NCBI RefSeq assembly: GCF_028688795.1
Contig: NZ_JAQTXM010000020.1
Location: 29,989-93,988, forward strand
Reading direction: 5' to 3'
Length of the DNA: 64,000 bases
Source: Rhodoferax sp.
Lineage (GTDB): Bacteria; Pseudomonadota; Gammaproteobacteria; Burkholderiales; Burkholderiaceae_C
The notes beneath the pieces are model-generated. The model did no database searches, was not told the DNA's origin, and saw nothing but the letters and a program-made list of their open reading frames with translations. Made by a program: the position numbers and the translations under genes. How positions within the stretch are numbered: position 1 is the stretch's first letter; each line of letters begins with the position of its first letter. Positions 39,898 through 49,458 of the stretch are shown piece after piece.

Positions 39898-41196
39898 ATG
39901 CCCATTGAACTTTTCCTCACCGGTATCACCACCTCTGGCACCCCCCACCTGGGCAACTACGTGGGTTCGATACGCCCTTCCGTGGGCCATAGTTTGCGCA
40001 GTGGCGTCGAAAGTTTCTACTTTTTGGCTGACTACCATGCGTTGATAAAAATTGATGATCCCGCGCGCATTCAGCGTTCCACGCTGGAAATTGCAGCAAG
40101 CTGGCTGGCTGCCGGGTTGGATCCGGAGCGCGTGGTGTTTTACCGCCAGTCGGATGTGCCTGAAATCCCTGAACTCACCTGGTTTCTAACCTGCGTGCTG
40201 GGCAAAGGCGTGCTTAACCGCGCCCACGCCTACAAAGCTGCCGTCGACAAAAATACCGCTGTCGGCAACGACCCCGACTCAGACGTGAGCGCCGGGCTGT
40301 TCATGTACCCGGTGTTGATGGGCGCCGACATTCTGATGTTCAACGCCCACAAAGTGCCCGTGGGGCGTGACCAGGTGCAACACATCGAGATGGCACGCGA
40401 CATGGCGCACAGCTTCAACCACCGCTACGGTGAGCATTTTGTGCCGCCTGAAGCTGCCATTGAAGACAATGTCGCCACCCTTCCAGGCCTGGATGGCCGC
40501 AAGATGAGCAAGAGCTACGACAACACCATTCCCATGTTTGCCCCTAGAGAGCAGCTCAAGAAACTCATTGGCGGCATCGTGACCGACTCCAAAGGCCCAA
40601 GTGAGCCCAAAACAGTTGAAGGCTCGGCACTTTTCCAGATTTACCAGGCATTTGCCAGTGAGGATGAAGCCAAATCACTGCGTCAGGCCTATGCAGACGG
40701 CATTTCCTGGGGCGATGCCAAACAACTGGTGTTCGAGCGCATTGACCAGGAAATCGCCCCCATGCGCGAGACCTACCAGTCATTGATGGGCAACCCGGCC
40801 AAGATTGAGGCCATCCTGCAAACCGGTGCTGTCAAGGCCCGGGCCATTGCAACCCCTTTCATGGGTCAATTGCGCCACGCCGTTGGCTTGCGCAGCTTGC
40901 AGTCTGAGGCCGACACCACAGCCAAAGTCGTCAAAGTGTTGTTACCTGTGTTTAAGCAATACCGTGAAAAAGACGGCCAGTTTTACTTCAAACTGCAAAG
41001 CGCAGACGGCCGACTGTTGCTGCAAAGCGGCGCCTTTGCGTCACCCAAAGTGGTGGGGCAAACCATAGCAACACTGCAAACCGAGGGCATCGTTGCCATG
41101 AACAGCAGCCCGGCGCCACTGCAAAAAGGCCCAAACATCACTGAGAGCGACATAGCCGCTGCACTGCAGACCTTGCAAAAGGCAAAACAAAGCTAG
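39898..41196 (+). CDS. trpS: Tryptophanyl-tRNA synthetase
   Basis: 432 aa from ATG 39898 ([20 protein letters not shown]). The HIGH-like [10 protein letters not shown] and the KMSKS loop [10 protein letters not shown] are intact. The extra C-terminal region after about residue 330 is seen in many betaproteobacterial TrpS. It is followed directly by tRNA-Ser. Confidence 0.96.
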   Translation: MPIELFLTGITTSGTPHLGNYVGSIRPSVGHSLRSGVESFYFLADYHALIKIDDPARIQRSTLEIAASWLAAGLDPERVVFYRQSDVPEIPELTWFLTCVLGKGVLNRAHAYKAAVDKNTAVGNDPDSDVSAGLFMYPVLMGADILMFNAHKVPVGRDQVQHIEMARDMAHSFNHRYGEHFVPPEAAIEDNVATLPGLDGRKMSKSYDNTIPMFAPREQLKKLIGGIVTDSKGPSEPKTVEGSALFQIYQAFASEDEAKSLRQAYADGISWGDAKQLVFERIDQEIAPMRETYQSLMGNPAKIEAILQTGAVKARAIATPFMGQLRHAVGLRSLQSEADTTAKVVKVLLPVFKQYREKDGQFYFKLQSADGRLLLQSGAFASPKVVGQTIATLQTEGIVAMNSSPAPLQKGPNITESDIAAALQTLQKAKQS

Positions 41197-41221
41197 CCCA
41201 CTGTACAATCGTCGGCTTCGC

Positions 41222-41309
41222 GGAGAGATGGCAGAGTGGCCGAATGTACCTGACTCGAAATCAGGCGTACCGCAAGGTACCGTGGGTTCGAATCCCACTC
41301 TCTCCGCCA
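41222..41309 (+). tRNA. tRNA-Ser(CGA)
   Basis: 88 nt including an encoded CCA. The acceptor stem GGAGAGA pairs with TCTCTCC, the anticodon loop CTCGAAA gives anticodon CGA (reads UCG), a long variable arm is present, and the T-arm is GTGGGTTCGAATCCCAC. This is a class II tRNA. Confidence 0.97.
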
Positions 41310-41323
41310 AGCCACATAAGGAA

Positions 41324-41355
41324 AGCCCACTATCAATACGGTAGCGGGCTTTTTT
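41324..41355 (+). terminator. Rho-independent terminator after tRNA-Ser
   Basis: AGCCC-A-CTA pairs with TAG-C-GGGCT around a short loop, followed by a run of T. It fits termination of the trpS/tRNA-Ser transcript. Confidence 0.75.
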
Positions 41356-41473
41356 CTTTGGTGAGCATTTCCAGACTGCTTACAGACTGCGATGCAGGGT
41401 TTCACACCCAATCCAGCACCAGTGGATGCCAACGTTCAGCGGTATTTCGTGACGACAACGAAAATGGTGGGCA

Positions 41474-41502
41474 TAAAAAAACCCGGCGGGTGAGGCCGGG
41501 CT
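41474..41502 (-). terminator. Strong rho-independent terminator without an obvious upstream gene
   Basis: On the minus strand CCCGGC and GCCGGG form a GC-rich stem, followed by seven T. The only reading frames upstream of it on that strand are short and unconvincing. Confidence 0.7.
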
Positions 41503-41697
41503 AATCCGCTAACCAGCGGCACGCTCCAGGGAGGAAAGAGCGTGAGGCAATCGCCCATTTGTTTGATATGGTCGTTCTCGTAAAAGTTCAATCGATCACC
41601 GCCACTTATGGCGCACCCATTTGTCTTTGGTCCTGCCAGCGACCACAGTCTCCACTGAACATTGCCAAGGCGAACCAATGAACCCCTTCAGCCAAGA

Positions 41698-41713
41698 CAG
41701 GGGTTAACCCCTG
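41698..41713. repeat. Perfect 16-bp palindrome CAGGGGTTAACCCCTG
   Basis: Perfect inverted repeat with no loop, more like a protein-binding site than a terminator. It is 35 bp before a second, larger palindrome. Confidence 0.6.
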
Positions 41714-41748
41714 CACAAAAAGACTTCATTCGCGATATAAACCGTGTA

Positions 41749-41773
41749 AACTATATAAACGGTTTATATAGTT
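41749..41773. promoter_or_regulatory. 25-bp palindrome, likely operator or promoter element
   Basis: Arms AACTATATAAAC and GTTTATATAGTT flank one G. Additional half-sites ATATAAAC (41735-41742) and TGTAAAC (41745-41751) lie just upstream, so the TAAAC unit is repeated. It ends 15 bp before the start of the small ORF at 41789. An operator role is inferred. Confidence 0.6.
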
Positions 41774-41788
41774 AAAAGGGAAATATCA

Positions 41789-41938
41789 ATGTCTATCAAC
41801 ATAAAAAATTGGCCACCAATATTGGCCGTGGTCAAACTGTACCAATCTATGCTGGCTCACCGTCAGCCACCAGCACCGCACCACATTGGGCCTTTTGGTG
41901 GTTCGTTCTTGGACCTGCATCAAAACGACAAACACTGA
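41789..41938 (+). CDS. Small hypothetical protein (49 aa)
   Basis: ATG at 41789 follows AAAGGGA at good spacing and lies just after the 25-bp palindrome. The product begins MSINIKNWPPILAVVKLYQS and is basic and histidine-rich towards the end (HQNDKH). No family is recognised. It may be a real small gene or the truncated 5' end of a lost one. Confidence 0.4.
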   Translation: MSINIKNWPPILAVVKLYQSMLAHRQPPAPHHIGPFGGSFLDLHQNDKH

Positions 41939-42051
41939 GGTGCAGTCTTTTCCTGTTTGGATGCACGGCACAACGAAATCGTCTTCGCCTCGTCAGGTAC
42001 ACAGGCATCAGAATCACGCCAGCGATTTGTACGAACGCCTTAAACCGCGGA

Positions 42052-43473
42052 TCACCGAATCAAAAATGCCAACACCCGATCAGCAAATTTGCCGTAGGGC
42101 GGCCACAGAAATTTAAGGGTGCTAAAGCGGGCCTGGTAAAACACCGGACGCATTTTTGAGAAGGTGACAAAACCTTCATGACCATGGTAGTGGCCCATGC
42201 CAGAGTCGCCCACTCCACCAAAGGGCAGGTCATGCTGCCCCACATGGAACAGGGCGTCGTTTACCGTGACGCCACCAGACATCACGCGGTCAATGACTTT
42301 TTGCACTTGCCCTGCGTCATGACTGAAGGGATACACCGCCAGCGGGCGTGGCTCGGCGTTGATGCTGTCAATCACGTCGTCGAGCGACGAATAGCTGCGC
42401 AACGGCAGGATTGGGCCAAAAACCTCGCGCTGCATCAGTTGGCAATGAGAGGGCGCGTCCAACACAATGTGCGGCGCTATTTTGCGCGAAGCGGCATCAA
42501 ATGCAGGCCCATCCATCAATGGCAGCACCTTGGCACCCTTTTCTCTTGCCTCTTGCAAGGTGTTCAGCAGTCGGTCAAAGGAGCGCTGGTCAATGATGGA
42601 GGTGTAGTCTGGCGAACTCAGGCTTGGGTAGCGTTTGGTCACAATGCCGCGCGCCAGGCGCACAAACTCATCGGTCTTTCCCGCAGGCAACCAGGCATGG
42701 TCCACTGTGGTGCATATTTGGCCTGCATTGAGCAACTTGACGAACATGATGCGCTCGACAGCTGTGTGCAGCGGGAAACCTTCACAGACGATGGCTGGCG
42801 CCTTGCCGCCGAGTTCCAGCGTGACCGGACACAAGTTTTGCGCGGCAGCAGCCATCACGGCTCGACCAGTCTGCCCGGAACCCGTGAACAACAAATGGTC
42901 AAACTTGAGCTTTGAGAACGCCACACCAACACCGCCGGTTTCATCAAAAAACTGTAGTTTTTCTGGCGGAAAGTACCTAGGCATGTGCACCATCAAATAC
43001 GCTGCCAGATGACGCGAGTTTTCGCTCATCTTCACCATGGCTCGGTTGCCCGCTGCAAAAATGTAAGTGAGCGGTACCAGGCTCAGGTTCAGCGGAAAAT
43101 TCCACGGCACGATCACTCCAACAACCCCCAGGGGTTGCGGAATGACACGGTTGCTTGCGCCCAAAAAGTTGCGCCAATCGACACCACGACGCTGAGGCTT
43201 CATCCAGCTGCGCAGTTGGCCTATGACGTGGTCAATACCATCCACCGTCGGGAACACTTCAGCCAGCAAGGTCTCGTGGCGAGAGCGGTGGCCGTAATCA
43301 AGGCTGATGGCATCACACAGCGCATCTTTGTGTTCACGGACGAATCTTTGCAAGGTGCGCAGGTCTGCCGTGCGCTCTGCCAGCGTAGAAATGGGGTTGG
43401 CAAAGCAGGCTTTGCGCTGCAATGCCAGCGCATCATCAAGCACGCTCGGGGAAATGGTGTCAATAGGGTTCAT
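42052..43473 (-). CDS. calB: Coniferyl-aldehyde-type aldehyde dehydrogenase
   Basis: 473 aa, class-3-like aldehyde dehydrogenase (shorter than classical ALDH). It has VVGVIVPWNFPLNLSLVPL, FTGSGQTGRAVMAAAAQNL, the general base in TLELGGKAP and the catalytic Cys in NAGQICTTVDH. The C-terminal PFGGVGDSGMGHYHGHEGF is intact. It oxidises aromatic or long-chain aldehydes. The gene symbol is by resemblance to coniferyl aldehyde dehydrogenase and is not certain. Confidence 0.9.
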   Translation of the reverse strand: MNPIDTISPSVLDDALALQRKACFANPISTLAERTADLRTLQRFVREHKDALCDAISLDYGHRSRHETLLAEVFPTVDGIDHVIGQLRSWMKPQRRGVDWRNFLGASNRVIPQPLGVVGVIVPWNFPLNLSLVPLTYIFAAGNRAMVKMSENSRHLAAYLMVHMPRYFPPEKLQFFDETGGVGVAFSKLKFDHLLFTGSGQTGRAVMAAAAQNLCPVTLELGGKAPAIVCEGFPLHTAVERIMFVKLLNAGQICTTVDHAWLPAGKTDEFVRLARGIVTKRYPSLSSPDYTSIIDQRSFDRLLNTLQEAREKGAKVLPLMDGPAFDAASRKIAPHIVLDAPSHCQLMQREVFGPILPLRSYSSLDDVIDSINAEPRPLAVYPFSHDAGQVQKVIDRVMSGGVTVNDALFHVGQHDLPFGGVGDSGMGHYHGHEGFVTFSKMRPVFYQARFSTLKFLWPPYGKFADRVLAFLIR

Positions 43474-43627
43474 GGCGCTGACCAGTTTATGCCGGAACGC
43501 CGCTGACGCAACGACTTAACGAGCGGTTTGAACGAGGCCCCCTAAACCGGTGCAAAGCGGGCAGAACACTGATCTGTGGCTTGCCGAATTTCGACCGCCA
43601 AAGCTGGGGATCCTTGCAAAGACAAGC

Positions 43628-44272
43628 TCACCACATCACTTCAAGCCGCCCATCCACCAGTCGGACGGCGCGCGCGGCCATGGCACGCGCCTCTGACTCA
43701 TCGTGCGTCACCAGCAAGGTTGGCATCCCAGCGGCTTCAATGCGGGTACGAAATTCATCACGCAAATTGGCGCGCAGATCTGCATCAAGCGCAGAAAACG
43801 GCTCATCGAGCAACAGCGCACGCGGATTCGTCACAAGGGCACGCGCCAGCGCCACACGCTGCTGCTCCCCCCCAGAGAGGAGCCAGACCTTTTGCTGTGC
43901 ATGCGCTGCCAAACCAAACAGGGCAAGCATGTCCAGCGCAGTTGCGCGCGCCTGGCGTTTGTCTTGTCGCTGCTCAACCAACCCAAACGCCACGTTGTCC
44001 AGCACGTTCAAGTGCGGAAACAGCGCGAAGTCTTGGAACATCAGAGCAAACCGCCGCTGCTCCGGCGGCACCTGTGTGATTTTCTGACCGTTAAACCAGA
44101 TGCTGCCCGTGAGCGGCAGTTGCAAGCCCGCCACAATGCTCAGCAGCGTGCTTTTGCCACTGCCCGACGGCCCCAACAAAGCCACAATTTCACCAGCGGC
44201 CACGCGCAAATTGATGTCTTTGAGCAGTGCACGGTCGCCGTAGTTTTGGCTGGTATGGCGCAGCTCAAGCAT
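43628..44272 (-). CDS. thiQ: Thiamine ABC transporter ATPase ThiQ
   Basis: 214 aa from ATG 44272, overlapping the permease stop by 8 bp. Walker [15 protein letters not shown], signature LLSGGEQQRVALARAL and Walker B ALLLDEPFSALD are intact. Its link to thiamine comes from the operon with a TPP riboswitch. Confidence 0.93.
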   Translation of the reverse strand: MLELRHTSQNYGDRALLKDINLRVAAGEIVALLGPSGSGKSTLLSIVAGLQLPLTGSIWFNGQKITQVPPEQRRFALMFQDFALFPHLNVLDNVAFGLVEQRQDKRQARATALDMLALFGLAAHAQQKVWLLSGGEQQRVALARALVTNPRALLLDEPFSALDADLRANLRDEFRTRIEAAGMPTLLVTHDESEARAMAARAVRLVDGRLEVMW

Positions 44273-45917
44273 GGTGCAGCACCCCAAGCGCGACAGCACC
44301 CACCTGCGTGCGCCTGCGCTCATGACGACCGGCCACTGGCCACTCGATTAGCAAAAATGCCAGCAAGGCCAACAGCATCAACAAGCAGGCCAAGACAAAC
44401 GCTTCATCTAGACTGGCCGCGCCCGGATGGCCCAGGCGCTGGTAAATCAATGTGGTGAGCGTGGACCACTCGGGGCGTGACAAAAACAGCGTAACGGCAA
44501 ACTCACCCAGCGCCGTGGCTGCGGCAAACGCCATGCCGCGGCGCAAGGCCGGGCGCAGCAGCGGCAAGGTGACGCGCCAGAAAGTACGCTGCGGGCTGGC
44601 GCCCAGCGTGCGGGCAGCATGCAGCAAATGCGGGGGCAAGCTGTCCAAACCTGCAGACAAGGACTTGGCAACAAATGGGTAGGCCAGCACCGCATACGCT
44701 GCCAGCAGCAGCGCCAAACTGGCCGTCCAACCCGGATACAGCAGCAACAACCCAAAGGCGACCGTGATAGGCGACACCACAAACGGCAAAAAGGCAGCGG
44801 CGCGCCAAAGCACCGAGCGCTGCGCAGCCAGCGCATGCATCACGCCCAACACGGTGGCCACCACCAAGGCCGCAGCAGAAAACCGCAACGTGTTCCACAG
44901 CGCGGCGCGCACCTCCGCATCCAGCAGCGTGGCCCATGCGCCCAAGCCAGCTTGCAGTGCACGCCAGACGATGGCAAGGATCGGTAAGCCACAAATCACA
45001 AACAACACCCCCAGCGCAACCAGCACGGCCAGCCATTGCAGTACCCCTTGAGGGGGTTTGCGCGCCACGGGCTCAACCCGACCAGGCGCCGCCAGTCGCT
45101 TTTCAAGTACAGCGTAAATCAGCGCCACGGCCCCGGTAAGCAGCAGCATCCACAACGACAACACGCTGGCCTGACCCAACTGCAACTCATGGGCCACCAG
45201 GGTGTAAATCTCGACTTCAACGGTGGCAAAACGCTGCCCACCCAGCACTAGGGCCAGGCCAAAACCAGCAAAGCAATACAAAAAAACTAGGCACAAGCTC
45301 GACATCAGCCAAGGTGCAATGGCCGGCCACTCAATGCGCCAGAAGGCTCGCCAAGGTGTCGCGCCGAGCGACCTGGCTGCCGCCACCTGACGCGCGTTCA
45401 CTTGGCCCAGCGCGTCCGTCCCGGCACGCACCACCAGACACAGGTTAAAAAACAAGTTGCCATACAACAGCAGCCAGGGCGTGTCTTGAAGATGAATGCC
45501 CAGTAACGCACTGAGCACGCCACGTGGCCCCCACAGCGCCAACACACCAAGCGCAGCCACCAAGGTAGGCACAACAAAGGGCAGCATCAGCAAACGCAGC
45601 ACCAGCATGCGCCCGGCAAACTCAAACCGTGCCAGCACCCAGGCCAATGGCAAACCCAAGGCAAACGCCAGCACACAGGTGATGGCCGCCTGCGCCAATG
45701 ACCACATCACGCGCCAGCGCAGGTAGTCGTCTTGCCAGGGTGACCAGATGGACCAGGATGCCGCTGTTGGCGCACCCGGCAAATTCACTTCGCCCGACCA
45801 CCCGGCAAAGACCAACCGAGCCAGCGGCGCCAGCAGCAACACCAGCAGGGCTGTGGCAGGCAAGAGCCCTAGCCACAGGCCGGCTGACCCGCCACCACGC
45901 AGAAACTTAAACCTCAT
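44265..45917 (-). CDS. thiP: Thiamine ABC transporter permease ThiP
   Basis: 550 aa from ATG 45917 with about 12 transmembrane helices in two fused permease halves. An EAA-like loop is seen in each half (AARSLGATPWRAFWRIEWP and AARTLGASPQRTFWRVTLP). This is the ThiP/FbpB-type architecture. It lies between thiB and thiQ. Confidence 0.93.
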   Translation of the reverse strand: MRFKFLRGGGSAGLWLGLLPATALLVLLLAPLARLVFAGWSGEVNLPGAPTAASWSIWSPWQDDYLRWRVMWSLAQAAITCVLAFALGLPLAWVLARFEFAGRMLVLRLLMLPFVVPTLVAALGVLALWGPRGVLSALLGIHLQDTPWLLLYGNLFFNLCLVVRAGTDALGQVNARQVAAARSLGATPWRAFWRIEWPAIAPWLMSSLCLVFLYCFAGFGLALVLGGQRFATVEVEIYTLVAHELQLGQASVLSLWMLLLTGAVALIYAVLEKRLAAPGRVEPVARKPPQGVLQWLAVLVALGVLFVICGLPILAIVWRALQAGLGAWATLLDAEVRAALWNTLRFSAAALVVATVLGVMHALAAQRSVLWRAAAFLPFVVSPITVAFGLLLLYPGWTASLALLLAAYAVLAYPFVAKSLSAGLDSLPPHLLHAARTLGASPQRTFWRVTLPLLRPALRRGMAFAAATALGEFAVTLFLSRPEWSTLTTLIYQRLGHPGAASLDEAFVLACLLMLLALLAFLLIEWPVAGRHERRRTQVGAVALGVLHHA

Positions 45918-45967
45918 GGAATGCCGCACTGCGCTCGCCAAGACAAATGGGGGTCTGGCGCACAACC

Positions 45968-46990
45968 TTACTTGAGCACCACTTTAGTCCAGCGCGCCAC
46001 CCAGTCCGCTCCCTTGCCAGCAACCATTTGCACCGCTGGGGCCTCAAACTCGCTAGGCTCGGTCGCGTGGCGCATCACCGCGGCGCGGGTGGTGTTAGCC
46101 TGCACGGGATACATCCACATCGCAGTCTGCAGGGCTTCCTGCACCGGGGCTGAACGCATGAAATCTACGAACTTCAGCGCCGCAGCACGTTGGCCGCCTC
46201 CCTTGACCAGGCCCACACCCTCCACCTGACGGAACACGCCGCCCTTGAGGTTCAGGCTGGCCGTGGGAGATTCCGTAATTTTTTCCTTGCTATAGAACAC
46301 CTCGGCCGCCGGACTGGTGACGTAGCTCACCACCAGCGGGTAGGCGCCCTTATTGGCGGCGAAATCGGTGTAATAAGCTTCGCTCCACCCCTTGACCACC
46401 TTGAGGCCGTTGCTGCGCATTTTCGCCCACCAAGCAAACGCCGGCTCTTCACCCAGGGAAGAAATGGTGGCCAACATGAAGGCATAGCCCGTGCTGCTGG
46501 TGGCCGGGTTGGGGGTGACAAGCCAACCCTTGTAGACCGGCAGCGTCAATTCCTGCAGTGTTTTTGGCAAGGCCACACCACTTTGGGCAACGGTGGCACG
46601 GTCGTAATTTAGGGTCACAAAACCGTAATCCACGGCCGCCAGTGCAGCGCCAAGAGTGGCGTCAGGTGTCCCGCTGGTCTGGGGCAGCGTGGGCTCCAGC
46701 ACGCCAGCTGACAGCGCCTTGGCGACCAGGGTGTTGTCAATGCCGAACACCACATCAGCCACCGGCTGCGCGCGGGTCAAAATGAGCTTGTTGAGCATTT
46801 CACCGGCATCGCCGCCTTTGATGATGGCCAACTTGACGTTGTTTTGCGCTTCAAACTGCGCCAGCAAAGGTTTCGGCAATGAAAAAGAGCTGTGCACCAT
46901 GACGCGCAGTTCATCTGCGGCAAGGGCTTGGTTTGATGCTGACACAGCAGCCAGGGCAACAGCGGCCAGGGCAAAAAGACGACGATTCAT
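45968..46990 (-). CDS. thiB: Thiamine-binding periplasmic protein ThiB
   Basis: 340 aa from ATG 46990 (signal MNRRLFALAAVALAAVSASN, cleavage after ALA). AGAGG lies upstream. A longer frame starts inside the riboswitch and is rejected. The mature protein has ELRVMVHSSFSLPKPLLAQFE, VVFGIDNTLVAKAL and NPATSSTGYAFMLATI, typical of ThiB. It is the first gene of thiBPQ, 73 bp below the TPP riboswitch. Confidence 0.94.
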   Translation of the reverse strand: MNRRLFALAAVALAAVSASNQALAADELRVMVHSSFSLPKPLLAQFEAQNNVKLAIIKGGDAGEMLNKLILTRAQPVADVVFGIDNTLVAKALSAGVLEPTLPQTSGTPDATLGAALAAVDYGFVTLNYDRATVAQSGVALPKTLQELTLPVYKGWLVTPNPATSSTGYAFMLATISSLGEEPAFAWWAKMRSNGLKVVKGWSEAYYTDFAANKGAYPLVVSYVTSPAAEVFYSKEKITESPTASLNLKGGVFRQVEGVGLVKGGGQRAAALKFVDFMRSAPVQEALQTAMWMYPVQANTTRAAVMRHATEPSEFEAPAVQMVAGKGADWVARWTKVVLK

Positions 46991-47062
46991 GGCAAAGCCT
47001 CTCAATGCGCCAGCACAAAAAGCGCGGGGATTGAAGGCAAAACCGGCAGGCGGCAAGGCGAA

Positions 47063-47143
47063 ATCCGTCACGCTCCCTACGCTGGCATGATCCAGATCAG
47101 GTGAGTGGGGTATTTCTCAGCCCGACTTACGACGGACACCCCC
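47063..47143 (-). ncRNA. TPP (thi-box) riboswitch
   Basis: On the minus strand, the conserved elements GGGGGTGTC, CTGAGAAATACCCC, CCTGATCTGGATCATGCCAGCGTAGGGA appear in order. A 7-bp P1 helix forms between 47131-47137 and 47063-47069. It precedes thiB by 73 bp and should reduce thiBPQ expression when thiamine pyrophosphate is plentiful. Confidence 0.96.
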
Positions 47144-47168
47144 GGTGAGCAGGCTATTGTAATAACGC

Positions 47169-47738
47169 TCAACGTGTTAGTGTTTCAACCGCAAGAATTG
47201 CCGCCTGCAACCGGCACTCGCCGCCACCCGACACCACAATGGCCGGATAGCGCATGGTTTGAAGCACATGCTGCAACATTGTGCCAACGGCAGCACGGGC
47301 TTGGCTTCCATCGCGCTGCAAACCGTCTGGCACCCATGCCAAGTCAGGGGTCAATACCAGCGTCAGCGCATAGCTGCCATGCAACAGGTTGGCGCTGGCA
47401 TACAAAGAACGGTCGGCAAAGTAAAAATCACTGTAAACCGCAGTCATCAAGGGAGCGGTATCACAAAAAACATAGCCAACGCCCGCTTGTCGTGCAAGCG
47501 CTAAGACCTGCGCCTCTTGCTCAAATTGTGTCCGCATCACCATCGCCTGCTCGTCAGCCCTTGGAGGACGGCCTTGCTGGTCACAAAAAAACCTCAGGTA
47601 CTCAGGCACCCAAAACCCGGAAAAATGCTGTGCCAGAGTGCGCGCCAGCGTCGTTTTGCCAGTGCATTCGGCCCCCATCAAACAAATGCGCAGAGGTTCA
47701 GGTGCCATTGAAACTTCAGTCACCTGTGCGGGCCTCAT
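47169..47738 (-). CDS. NadR-like ATPase/kinase (AAA_28)
   Basis: 189 aa from ATG 47738, whose ATGA overlaps the diguanylate cyclase stop. The P-loop GAECTGKTTLARTLAQHF and the NadR-type VPEYLRFFCDQQG and FCDTAPLMTAVYSDFYF are seen. It resembles the ribosylnicotinamide kinase domain of NadR without the adenylyltransferase half. It is the third gene of a binding-protein/cyclase operon. The substrate is unproven. Confidence 0.85.
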   Translation of the reverse strand: MRPAQVTEVSMAPEPLRICLMGAECTGKTTLARTLAQHFSGFWVPEYLRFFCDQQGRPPRADEQAMVMRTQFEQEAQVLALARQAGVGYVFCDTAPLMTAVYSDFYFADRSLYASANLLHGSYALTLVLTPDLAWVPDGLQRDGSQARAAVGTMLQHVLQTMRYPAIVVSGGGECRLQAAILAVETLTR

Positions 47739-49456
47739 TCGCCGACAGTGTGCACCCGGTTGCCACCACTGTTTTTGGCCACATACATCGCTTCATCGGC
47801 TTGGCGCAGCAAGGAAAATTGGTCTCTGGCGTGATCCGGGTAAATCGCCAGCCCCACGCTTGCAGAAATCGCCAACGCGTGGCCGTCAATCACCATGACT
47901 TGACTCAGTGACTGGCAAATTTTTTCGGCGACCACCTTGGCATCCTGAACTGACAGCACCATGGGCAGCAACACCATGAACTCATCACCCCCCACACGCC
48001 CTACCGTGTCGGCATTGCGCACACATGCCTGCATGCGTTGTGCCACGGCCACCAGCAAACTGTCGCCGGCTTGATGCCCATACGTGTCATTCACCGGCTT
48101 GAAATCATCCAGATCAACAAACATCACGGCAACCCGCGATTGATCACGCTGTGCTTGGGCCAGCGCCTGCTGCAAACGGTCTGCAAACAAGGCCCGGTTG
48201 GGCAAACCCGTCAACCCATCATGCTGCGCCAGGTGCCGGATCGCCTCGCGGCTCTCGTTAAGCTCGTGCAAATTGGCCACCACGGTGTGCTGCATCACAT
48301 TCAGACTGGCCGCCAACACGCCGACTTCGTCATGCCGCTTGAAGTCCAAATGACTCACCGTCTGATTTTCAGAAAAATGCGTCATCGCATTTGTCATCAC
48401 TTTCAGGGGACGGGTCACTCGCCTGGCCACCAGCATCGCCAGCAAAACGGACAAAAATCCCACCAAGGCAATCATCTGCACCGTTTTCCAGCCCTGGCGA
48501 TCAATTTCTTGAATGACGTTCACCATGGGCTGCGACATGCCCAGGATGACAAAGCGTTTGTCTTCTGCTTGCCCGCCATAGGGCAGCCGAACAAACGCGG
48601 CCACCAACCCGTCGCTGCGCTGTTGCACGGGCGCCGCCGTGGTCACCACACTGCCGCCCACACCTTTGATCAGGCGGCCCACGGGCTTGAATGCATCCTG
48701 AATGAAGACCCGGCGCCCTGCATCAAAGCCAAACGCCTCAGCCGGATCCGGATGAATCAAGTAGTCGCCCCAATGGTTGCTCAAGTACACCTGATAAGCA
48801 CTTGGCAACACCGAGCGCAGCCGGTGAAACAAGCCATTCAGGTCCAGATTGATCACCACCAAACCCAACACACGCCCATCAGCGCCCAGCACCGGCGTGG
48901 CGACTCGCACCGTAGGCTGGTTCAAGCCAGCATGCGCGCCTTCTTCATGGTTGATACTGATGTCAGACAAATAGACTTGCCCACGACTCAAACGCACAGT
49001 GTTGAACACGTAGGCGTAATGGGCTTTTTCCTGCAGGTCCGCCTCAGGGATGGTCAACAACACGTGACCGTCCCGATCCACCCGGACCAACTCCAGGCCG
49101 TGCTGTGCCGCGCTGATCAGACGAATCTGCAAGTAGGCCGGCCGCACCGCCATCAAGGCCTTGAAAGCATCCGCCAATCTGGATACCTCCGGGCTTTGTG
49201 CCTGCGTTATACGGTCAGCAGCCACCGCAGGCGTGCTGGAAAGGCTGGCCAGCATGCGGGTGTCACTGGCCACCACATCCATACTGCTTTCAAACTGGCG
49301 GCCCAGCACCTGAGTGGCCGTCAGCAAATCGCGCTGCGCGGACTCCAGTAACGTGACGCGGCTGCTGGCATAGGTGTAGTACCCCACCAAACCCATCGCC
49401 ATCAGGCCAAAGATGGTGAGCAACAGCGTCAATTTGAAGGCAATGCCAAAACGCAT
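47735..49456 (-). CDS. Membrane diguanylate cyclase (dCache-HAMP-GGDEF)
   Basis: 573 aa. Transmembrane helix about 8-30, a large periplasmic Cache-type sensor (about 31-310), a second helix (about 313-335), HAMP, then GGDEF (about 405-573) with RVGGDEFMVLLP and an upstream RxxD inhibitory site (RNAD). It makes c-di-GMP. It starts 2 bp after an orphan PotD-like binding protein, resembling the NspS-MbaA pairing of Vibrio. Confidence 0.94.
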   Translation of the reverse strand: MRFGIAFKLTLLLTIFGLMAMGLVGYYTYASSRVTLLESAQRDLLTATQVLGRQFESSMDVVASDTRMLASLSSTPAVAADRITQAQSPEVSRLADAFKALMAVRPAYLQIRLISAAQHGLELVRVDRDGHVLLTIPEADLQEKAHYAYVFNTVRLSRGQVYLSDISINHEEGAHAGLNQPTVRVATPVLGADGRVLGLVVINLDLNGLFHRLRSVLPSAYQVYLSNHWGDYLIHPDPAEAFGFDAGRRVFIQDAFKPVGRLIKGVGGSVVTTAAPVQQRSDGLVAAFVRLPYGGQAEDKRFVILGMSQPMVNVIQEIDRQGWKTVQMIALVGFLSVLLAMLVARRVTRPLKVMTNAMTHFSENQTVSHLDFKRHDEVGVLAASLNVMQHTVVANLHELNESREAIRHLAQHDGLTGLPNRALFADRLQQALAQAQRDQSRVAVMFVDLDDFKPVNDTYGHQAGDSLLVAVAQRMQACVRNADTVGRVGGDEFMVLLPMVLSVQDAKVVAEKICQSLSQVMVIDGHALAISASVGLAIYPDHARDQFSLLRQADEAMYVAKNSGGNRVHTVGE

Positions 49457-49458
49457 GG

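Larger units (their letters stand above)
41310..42051. other. Gene-poor stretch between tRNA-Ser and the aldehyde dehydrogenase
   Basis: About 740 bp with no large gene on either strand. It holds the tRNA terminator, a leftward terminator with no gene feeding it (41474-41502), a 16-bp palindrome (41698-41713), a 25-bp palindrome (41749-41773) and a small ORF (41789-41938). Its position next to a tRNA gene suggests a scar of an integrated element, but I find no integrase and no duplicated tRNA end inside the window. Confidence 0.6.

Noticed and set aside
41193..41432. Minus-strand frame with [15 protein letters not shown]
   Set aside because: It is the antisense of tRNA-Ser(CGA), a frequent false protein call.
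46991..47071. 27-codon N-terminal extension of thiB
   Set aside because: It would start inside the TPP riboswitch and precede a good signal peptide that begins at 46990.
48038..49351. 437-codon plus-strand open frame
   Set aside because: Antisense to the dCache-GGDEF gene; His/Gln-rich low-quality translation.
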